Below are positions 56,401 through 64,000 of a DNA stretch of 64,000 bases, one piece after another. Position 1 is the first letter of the stretch, and every line of letters starts with the position of its first letter. A program made the translations under genes and the position numbers. The stretch lies in contig JAANDG010000480.1 of assembly GCA_036852015.1 (NCBI GenBank), forward strand, positions 1-64,000, given 5' to 3'. The notes under the pieces were generated by a model, which saw only the letters and a program-made list of their open reading frames with translations, ran no database searches and was not told the origin of the DNA. This DNA is from Pelodera strongyloides. Lineage: Eukaryota; Nematoda; Chromadorea; Rhabditida; Rhabditidae.

Positions 56401-59400
56401 GTCCTGTAGAGCGGTATGACAGGGGGTTTGTAAAACGTATGTTGGAAAACTTCGTTCCCTGGCTTGTATCTGCATCTAGTACGTGCTCTGGCCTTCCGGT
56501 TTGGACAGGTTGTCCTGGATGCATTTCAAATATCACGTACAATATCGCTTTAAAATCAAAATTCAGCATCAATCGACTTCAAGAAATCATACGCGACCAG
56601 GACAAACAGAAAAACGATATACTGAAAAATATCGTACAGAAAGGAGACACCGATAAGGTAATGATGGTTTTTGAAAATGTTTGATACAAAAAAGACTGCC
56701 ATTTGTGTACTCAGACCCACTGATGAAACACCGTGCAAATACCTAAATAGATGGCGCGGCACATGCCATGCGCCATATGTTCGAAAATTGAATTGCTAGA
56801 CCAAGACCGCAGCTCCGAACTGGCGAATCCTTTATTATCGGTCTTGACAGGACGCATAGTTAGGTTGAATATTTTCGTTGTGAGTCATCGACCTTTCAGG
56901 CCAAGCTAAACGAGGAGGCAAAACGTTTAAACGACAAAATCCACTTAATTACAAACGAAGTTACCAAAGCGATGAATGATTCGCAGCAGAAACTCAGGGA
57001 CGATATGACACACAAATACAATGCTCTAGATGCGGTTGGGAAAGATTTCTATCCTCTTTATTTATCGTAATGATTGTTTTTTTCTTATTTTTTCACTTTT
57101 GTTATTATGAAACGTATGAAATCTGCATAAATTACAGTGACTAGCCATCCGCGCCGCTTCTGAAGAAACTATTTCCAGGCGTTACGTAACGAGATCGATG
57201 CTAGATCGTTGCTAGAAACTGACATGAAGAGGCGTATGGACGGCGGTATCAAGGCCAACGCTGATCAAATAGAAGCATTGGCAAAGGCACATCAGGTATT
57301 CAGGGGCTTAATTCACCGCTCAATTCTCCGAGGGGAACGACTATTTTGTCCCTAGGGGCTCCGATGTTAGAATGCTATTTTCTGTCTCCCCAAGGAATAA
57401 TTCCCTGGGTTAACGAAAGGCCATATTCACCACTCCGATTCCCAGAGGGAAATATTCCCTGGGGACAGAAAACAGGTGTGATTCGCAGAGAAAAGACGGC
57501 AAATTCCCCATGGGGAATTGAGTGGTGAATTGAATATGGGTATTGTGAGTAATCTGATTGTGAGTATCGAGGATGACCTACAAAAGGTTGACAATGCAAA
57601 TGCTACAGTAAGACTATTCTCAGCTAACAATCAATAATTCAGGCAGAAAGGAACAAAAACAAAGAACGATTTCAAAAAGTCAACGAGGCTTTGGCCGCTT
57701 TGGAGAAACATCTCGACCTGGGAAATAAGAAAATGGACAAAATCATGAGTGCGGAAATACAGAATAGGCTAGTCAACAGTTTATTGAGATATTCATCAAA
57801 ACATATGCTAGCAAAAGGGTGCAATCATATTCAATTCGCGCTACCAAGGAACTGGTAGGGTATCACAGCGGCGGTTCGAGACGAAACCTATCTCATTTTG
57901 TAGAGGAGTTCACGCTGAACAACTTTGTCATAGAAAGTTCTATCCAAAATTTTCGGTAAAAAAAGTTACCAACCTTCGAGGATTCCGATTTGTTTACGCA
58001 TTTACTAAAAAGGTTCAAGACAGTTCCCAGATCCCCAGATGTATGGCTGCTTCCCTAACAACTACATAGGAATTTCAGAGAAAATCGCTATGATAACATT
58101 TTACCGAACATGGGTAATAAGCTATTGTATAATTGCTTATTGCTAACTGAAATAGTCCATCACGCTCCTGAAGTCCTGAACGCTTTGCTAGCAAATCTGC
58201 AAATACATATGAATTACAGAAGGCTTCACGAAAAGGGTTTGCTCTCAAAGGTAACCGAAATTGAGAGTAAGCTCAACACTTACATGGGCGGTATGGAAAA
58301 GGCACTGAACGATGTGGAAGCTGGAAAGGAGAACGTGAAAATGCCCAGTCTGGATACAGATGCAGTGAGTTTAGAACAACCTCATTTACATACAAGTTAC
58401 CGGGCCTACTACCTATAGTAGTCTGCCTCATTCACGCGAGTTTGACTGGGAAGCCGTCGCCTAAACTGTTGACGTACCCTAGCTCAAACAGCTCAAAACA
58501 TGCCCTAGTTCAAAACGTATCCTAACTTAAAGGAAGGCAGTCACTTCAAATTCAACTTTTTTATTCGACTTTTATTATATGCAAGAAGATTTATAAAACA
58601 ATATGCAGCCAGTAAAAAGCCACATAAAAGCGAACTCAGGGAGAGAAATCAATGAAAATGGGTTTTGGTAAATGACCGTCGCCGGTGCATATATGCAATT
58701 ACCAGGGGTACTTGGAGAGTGAACAGCCTGCAGTGTTACACCTGTTATAAACTACGGTATACTAGTAAAACTCATACACAGGGATATCTCTCCCTGAGTT
58801 CGTTTTGCCGTACTTTGGTGCTGGAATCGTAGTTTTCTTCACATCTTTGAATATTTAATGAAAAGCGAATAAAAAATACGAATTTGTAGTGACTGCGATC
58901 CTTTAAAGCGTACCCTTGCTCAGAACGTTCTCTAGTACAAAACGTATCTTAAAGGGTCAGGCCCATTTCAAATCACCCCTATTTTGGATGATTCCATCTG
59001 ATTATTCATGTCATATATAGTAGGATACGATATTTTTCTAATTTTCAAGCGCAAAATACACGCAGTATTCGGCAATTTACCATTGCCAGTCATACCCAAC
59101 TATTTATCGCAGTTGTCACGCCCCCTTCGCGCTAATTGGGCAATATGCTCTATTGGGCGTGGCAATTGCGATATGGGCCAATCAGCGTGAAGGGGCGTGT
59201 AAACTGCGATAAATAGTTGGGCATGACTGCCCACGGTAAATTGCCGAATAGTGTGTGAATTTTGCGCTTGAAAAACAGAAAAAAATTCAGCCTACTGCAT
59301 TTGAAACGGAGAATCCGATGGACTCATCAAAAATAGGGGTCATTTGAAATGGGCCTGACCTTTTAACTCAAAGCCTAACCCAGCTCAAAACGTACACTAG

Positions 59401-62400
59401 CTCACAATGTACCCTAAGCGTAACCTAAAGGCACGACACCATTATACTAACAAGAGTCCTTTTTGCTAGCTTCGCCGCGAAATGGAGGCAATCGCGGCCG
59501 ACAAAAACAAACTCTCGATGGAAGGACTTTTGAAGTTGGAGGAGAAAATGTCCGGCGTCCAACAAAGTGCGTAATATTTATTTTCACATTTTACTTTCAT
59601 AAAACACATAATGAAAGCGTGCATGGAAAATGCACGGTTAGTGATAAAAATGCGGCACGCGCGGCAAGTCGTCCGCTTCCGAAAAAAGCACGCCTGCCGC
59701 ATTGAGGACTGCATATGCCCGCACGCCAGCGCAAAGTCAGACATGCACTCACCTCACCCTCTCAATTGGCTTTTGAATAAAGCTGCTAGAACTACCAGTT
59801 ACATGCAATGTATTGTTGTAGTTCATGGTAGTCCATCGCGATATCCATAATACATAGTTTATATGATATGGGAATATTAAGTCATGAGTTTCTTGCTAGT
59901 GTCCAATATTTTTGATGGCCGCTGTAGTTTGTTGTACTTTGCATTTACGGTAGTACTAGCAGTTTCAAGTTCTTGGTAGTATCAAATAAGCCATCTCGTC
60001 TGTAATCGATACTGAGCGTACTATATCCTAACCGTTTCGCGCTTGTAAGTTTCCTAATTTATGCTTTTATGCAAATTAATCCACGGTATTTCAGTGCTAC
60101 ATCGTGACAAACGTGATATGACGGAGAAGGTGGCAGGCATGGCTGACACTGATCAATACAGGTAATAAGAACTCTAGCAATTCAGAAATACCCTAAGCCT
60201 AAGCCTAAGCCTAAGTCCTAAATCACAAATTTAAAGATTTTCCTTCTGGTTTTCCGGGTAACATATTGAATTGCAAACAAACTCGTCTGCGTCAATAAAT
60301 ATGGAAACTGATATCATACCAGCAGCATATCCCCGGATGACGTTCAGTAAGTTTAGATTTTAGTTTTTATCTATTTTTCTTCGGTACCGGGTTAGTAGAT
60401 AAGACCGATGGCGCCTAGGGTTTCGCGTTGGCGCTTGCTTAAAGGGACAGGCCCATCAAAGTAAACCTATATTTACGAAACGTTCATAATGTATATAAAG
60501 CATTTTTATTACAATATATACAAACCAAATTTCACCTACTTTCGCCCTCGAGGACTTTTTCCGATGTGCTCATCATCATATGTATACCATAAAGCTGCAG
60601 ACTTCCAAGGTGTATATGCAAATCTAGCTCGCATTTTAATTTCTTGTTAAATTTGCGTAGACAGCTTCGATCTCTGCAGTTTTACGGTATACATATGATG
60701 ATGAGCACATCGGAAAAGTCCTCGAGGGCGAAAGTAGGTGAAATTGGGTTTGTATATATTGTAATAAAAATGCTCTATACACATTATGAATACGTCGTAA
60801 ATATAGGTTTACTTTGATGGGCCTGTCCCTTTAATTAATGTCTACAATACCGATGGCGCACATGTGGCACACAATTGCGCCAGCAGGAAGAACGCTCTTT
60901 TCGCGGCAAATTAGCAAGAAGATGTTTCGCGTTGTGGAGCTAGACGTCATTCAACAAAATCTTACTATATTAGAATTAGAAAACACCTACCAGAGGTCAT
61001 AAGACTACATCGAAAACAACTTTACATGACTATAAATACTAAATTATGAATTTGGAGCTTGTGAGTGAACTATATGTATTTATCAACTTTTTCTACTGGC
61101 AAATGCCAGGTGTACAATCATCGACATAGCTCTTCTTTGCACGAAATCTGCAGAAATATACAATTCAGTAGAAAATTTATTCAGAAAGTTGAAAGCCCAA
61201 ATCGACAAGTTGGATGAAATCAACCAAGAAATGGAGGAGACACAAGACCGAATACGCGATAAAGTGGAAAAACAAATACCACAGGATGTAAGATATTTAG
61301 TTGCTCGCGCGAAATATCGACTTGTTTTTGAAAACTATGTTCGACCCCTGCACTCCCATAGGCTGTATGCAAATTCATACAATAGCATAAAAAATCGCGC
61401 AGTGTCGCACAGAATTTGCATACACCACAAAGGGAGACATCGCCCAGCATAAGTTCCAAAAACCGGCTGTTATATCGCTCTAAACTAAACTGCAGCAGCT
61501 TCGGCCCATGCCGTTCTCAGACTCTAACCGTCGCCGATCACTTCAACTCAGTATTTGGTCATTATTTTTATAAGTTAACATCTAACAAATACAGCTCAAC
61601 GAACTCGCGGCAAAAGCGGACAACATAAAGCATCAGTTGAATTCCCGAATCGATAAGGAGGAGGAAGAGAGGTGGGTGGGACAAAAATCAAACTCAAAGG
61701 CTCAGGCCCACGTAAAAAAGTTTTCCTCAATTTTTCTGTGATGAATCTCCCAGACGCCTCAAACACGGCTGCGAAAACCGTTTTGCATAATGTGCAAAAT
61801 TGGGGAAGAAATTTGCAACAGAACATCCTTAGAAATGAATCGTAGTTTGAGCTTGAAAATGAGTTTTTGAGCCTAAACTGCAATGTAATGATAATAAAAT
61901 GATTCTTGATATTGTTTTAATCAATGTTGACATATTCTTTTGGGGTTTCATCGGTTTACACGTCCAGACACCCGCTTTTGGTTATTGTTGTTGTTAGTTG
62001 TGGGTCTTCATTTGCTAAGAAATCACCCGAATATGCATATTATGCACAACGAGTTCCGCAGGCACATTTTAGTAATCTGTGGGTTTTACCACAGAATAAT
62101 TGGCGAAAACTTTAATTCGTGGCCCTAAGCCTTTAACTCGCCATATCATATAGCACTTTCTAGTGCATACAAAAATTATTTGACTTGCCTATATATCCTT
62201 CATGAAACATAAGGAAGCGACTGTCGCTTTTACAATTTACAATTAGCCAATTATAAAGAAATCGCTAATTAGCAATTAACTTACCATATCGATATCCCCA
62301 GATTCCTGGCAATCAAGGAGCTCCAAGAAGCATATGCAAAACTACAGACTGGTCAACCGGTGACGGCTGGCAAATCCAAGGTTGACGAAAAAGAAGCAGT

Positions 62401-63063
62401 CAGTTTCTCTTTTTGTTTTGACTAATTTCACGCGACCATTGTAAAGCCAAATTAAGACAGCAACATATAAGGTGCGCGGCGACTCCCAGGGACTCGCCTC
62501 AGTGTAGGTGTACACTCTCGATAACCTGGCGATAATTTGGCGAATGTGCGCAGTTACACTTTTTTGCTCCGCTCCATTATGGATTGGGTATCAAAATTTC
62601 AAAGTAATCTGAAAATGTACCGTATTTTGGGACTACAAGAGAATTTTTTTTAATTTTTCATATTATATATGCAGGTTTCGTGCAGTACCGTAGTATTGAC
62701 AGAATCACACCGATTTTTTGGGCTACCTTGAAGCCCCATTAAAGTTTCGCGTTTTACTGTGCCTCATCGTTCAGCTCACCCTCCGTCGCGACGTCGACGA
62801 GTGCAAGGTGGCCGTCAAGAAGCTCGCCGAATCCGTCACCACCGTAAAGAACGTGCTCGACAAGAAGATCACGGACGAAGGGAAAAGGGTTGGTCATTTT
62901 TATTCCTTTTTAAAGAGGAATGACACGTGGTATGTGAAGCGGTGTAATCTTGGATGAAATTTATTTATCGCACTAATTGTAAGGATATTATGACATCCTT
63001 TTGTATAAACAATTTCAGCGCGAGGCTGACATTCAACGGATCGATGCTCAGCTGAGGAAATGA
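53480..63063 (+). CDS. Coiled-coil protein, 19 C-terminal exons
   Basis: Exons chain in phase with TTTCAG-type acceptors: 53480-53623, 54234-54310, 55074-55131 (donor uncertain), 55565-55678, 56201-56331, 56567-56657, 56900-57034, 57179-57295, 57572-57607, 57643-57767 or 57818, 58220-58364, 59470-59566, 60095-60161, 60323-60346, 61185-61287, 61595-61671, 62302-62398, 62775-62888, 63019-63063 (TGA). Nearly all of the roughly 580 residues are heptad-rich helix (for example IDRLQTQITDLQRQNQQLL, SKIANSTQQMDNKVRDL, KLKAQIDKLDEINQEMEE), with no enzyme motif. This suggests a rod-like structural or scaffolding protein. Almost every intron carries a foldback element. The first acceptor is phase 0 and fits the exon at 38894-38927. 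The protein family is not recognised. Confidence 0.8.
53638..53824. mobile_element. Family E element 15 bp after an exon
   Basis: TTAAAGAGGTATAACATATG to AACAGGCTGTTATACCTCTTTAA. It starts 15 bases after the donor of the exon ending at 53623. Confidence 0.65.
54325..54405 (+). repeat. tRNA-like sequence, degenerate
   Basis: GGGGCTCGATTCCAACG resembles a B box, preceded by TCCAGGGCTAAAGATCAGG. The A box is poor. Confidence 0.3.
54558..54974. mobile_element. Family G foldback element (long copy)
   Basis: TTAAAGGAGGAGGCTCACGAG to CTCGTGAGCCTCCTCCTTTAA. The arms meet at AAATTTGCATGCACACTATGG / CCATAGTGGACATGCAAATTT. Confidence 0.8.
55144..55293. mobile_element. Family F foldback element (copy 7)
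   Basis: GGGGTTTGTAAGTATG to ATACTTGTAAACCC, inserted about 15 bp after the exon at 55074. It brings a strong GTAAGT donor-like site close to the natural one. Confidence 0.65.
55692..56027. repeat. (TAACATTC)n minisatellite
   Basis: About 335 bp of 8-mer TAACATTC with variants, inside an intron of the coiled-coil gene. Confidence 0.95.
56408..56553. mobile_element. Family E element close to an acceptor
   Basis: AGAGCGGTATGACAGGGGG to ACGTACAATATCGCTTTAA. It ends 14 bp before the acceptor of the exon at 56567. Confidence 0.55.
57419..57540. mobile_element. Family L foldback element (copy 2)
   Basis: GGCCATATTCACCACTC to GAGTGGTGAATTGAATATGG, in the intron just before the 36-bp exon at 57572. 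Confidence 0.65.
58527..58906. mobile_element. Family H element (copy 2)
   Basis: TTAAAGGAAGGCAGTCACTTC to GTAGTGACTGCGATCCTTTAA, reverse to the copy at 51860. Confidence 0.75.
58949..59366. mobile_element. Family C foldback element
   Basis: TTAAAGGGTCAGGCCCATTTC to AATGGGCCTGACCTTTTAA. Confidence 0.8.
60190..60214. repeat. Interstitial telomere repeat (GCCTAA)4
   Basis: CCCTAAGCCTAAGCCTAAGC continues for four units of the nematode telomere hexamer, in an intron of the coiled-coil gene. Confidence 0.8.
60439..60834. mobile_element. Family A foldback element (copy 3)
   Basis: TTAAAGGGACAGGCCCATCAAA to TTGATGGGCCTGTCCCTTTAA, in an intron. Confidence 0.8.
61304..61484. mobile_element. Family E element
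   Basis: GCGCGAAATATCGACTTG to AAAAACCGGCTGTTATATCGCT. It starts 16 bp after the donor of the exon ending at 61287. Confidence 0.5.
62590..62739. mobile_element. Family F foldback element (copy 8)
   Basis: GGTATCAAAATTTCAAAG to CTACCTTGAAGCCCCAT. It lies 35 bp before the acceptor of the exon at 62775. Confidence 0.55.
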
Positions 63064-63117
63064 GCATCTTTTCTATTCTTGTTTCGTAATATTTTTACCA
63101 AAAACACTTGGCTTAAA

Positions 63118-63123
63118 AATAAA
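63118..63123 (+). terminator. Poly(A) signal of the coiled-coil gene
   Basis: AATAAA 55 bp after the TGA at 63061-63063. It is the only canonical signal close to the stop. Confidence 0.65.
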
Positions 63124-64000
63124 GAATTCAAGTTTATATGCTCCTACATTTCGGTTTTTGTATGGTGCCAAAGAGAGTGACACTACGATCTGAAAGTTCA
63201 CTAACAAACCTTAACCCCTCTTTTTGAAATAGAAACCTAATTTGATATTTTATTTCTTGATTAGGATCAATAAATATCCAGCATGCCTCAAATATGAAAA
63301 ATGTAAAAGAATCTTTACTTTTCACTAATATTCACAACATTCTGCAAAGAACAAGCTAAAGCTAACAAGACCATACGCGTAACAAGAACTTAACAAATTG
63401 GCAATGTGTATAAAATGAAATAACTAGGCGAATTTTTGCAGTATAAGTCAAAATTGTGTTTAACTAAGAATAGTGCCATAAGCTTATTAGTAATGAAAAC
63501 CAAACCTTATTAACATCGTACATCTGACCTGACTGAAACAAAATGAAAGACTTGCTAGGTTATTACACCATAACTTATAATGATAAAAAGTTAAACACAT
63601 ATTACTAGTTCCATTATTCCATACAGAAAACAGATGAAATATACTTCCAAAGAAAGCTCACTCATCCCAAATGTAGTGAAACAGCTGACTGACTAGGTGC
63701 TGGGTTTTGTCCAGATCAGCTACAGAAGGAAACACCCCGGCACTGTCTGTGTGCCTATTTGCTAACAATATGGAAGATCTTAATATAGTGATTGGGTGAT
63801 AATGTAAGCGAACAAAACACCAAACTAGCTAGCTATTTCATCGGTGTTTGCTGCGTGAACAACTTATGCAAGCATACTCTCCATTTTCTAAATCCAATTT
63901 CAATAAATAACAAGAATCAGGACCACGCAGGAAATTTATAGTGACGCGACCGTCGCACGGCACAAGTAAGTATAGTAAACTCAAACATAAGCAGGTATGG
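63124..64000. other. Right margin, no gene recognised
   Basis: AT-rich sequence without supported exons, foldback elements or tRNA-like boxes. Confidence 0.45.

Noticed and set aside
57643..57819. GC-AG intron after AATAG|GCTAGT
   Set aside because: Phase fits, but a normal GT donor in the same phase exists at 57819, so a rare donor class need not be invoked.

Overview
The window is 64 kb of AT-rich animal DNA, most likely from a repeat-laden nematode. Five observations point that way. Coding sequence is cut into many short exons (24 to 280 bp) with GT...AG introns whose acceptors mostly read TTTCAG or similar. Short arrays of the nematode telomere hexamer (GCCTAA on the + strand) lie inside the window. 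Divergent nuclear hormone receptor genes with nematode-style DNA-binding and ligand-binding domains are clustered here. A CR1/Jockey-like LINE and a Ty3/gypsy element sit among them. Genes are sparse and most of the sequence is transposon-derived. No search was run, so the species is not identified.

Layout. 1-5.6 kb: a degenerate non-LTR retrotransposon on the minus strand (ORF1, endonuclease, reverse transcriptase). 5.6-12 kb: small inverted-repeat elements and tRNA-like sequences. 12.1-20.0 kb: a minus-strand nuclear-receptor gene. Its ligand-binding exons are intact, but the exons at its DNA-binding-domain position have lost half of the zinc ligands. A 5'-truncated Ty3/gypsy element, several foldback elements and a perfect 232-bp palindrome carrying two tRNA-like units lie in its introns. 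20-26.9 kb: nested foldback elements, including a Helitron whose empty site can be read from the opposite arm. 26.9-63.1 kb: exons of a plus-strand coiled-coil protein gene. They chain in phase from 26,927 to 38,927 and from 53,480 to the stop at 63,063, except at one boundary (between 55,074 and 55,565) where the donor is not fixed. The large gap holds, on the minus strand, two tandemly duplicated nuclear-receptor genes (29.9-37.5 kb and 42.0-45.7 kb), a gene for a probable secreted protein (40.0-40.8 kb) and an adenain-like cysteine protease fragment (41.1-41.5 kb).

The two duplicated receptors carry complementary damage. The downstream copy has a full ligand-binding domain but a first zinc-finger exon interrupted by a 48-base A run. 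The upstream copy has an intact zinc-finger region but a frameshifted and truncated ligand-binding part. Throughout the window, at least ten unrelated foldback families share one terminus, TTAAAG(G/C), and appear to target TTAA. They nest in one another and share single TTAA sites, which is the most pervasive structural signal here.
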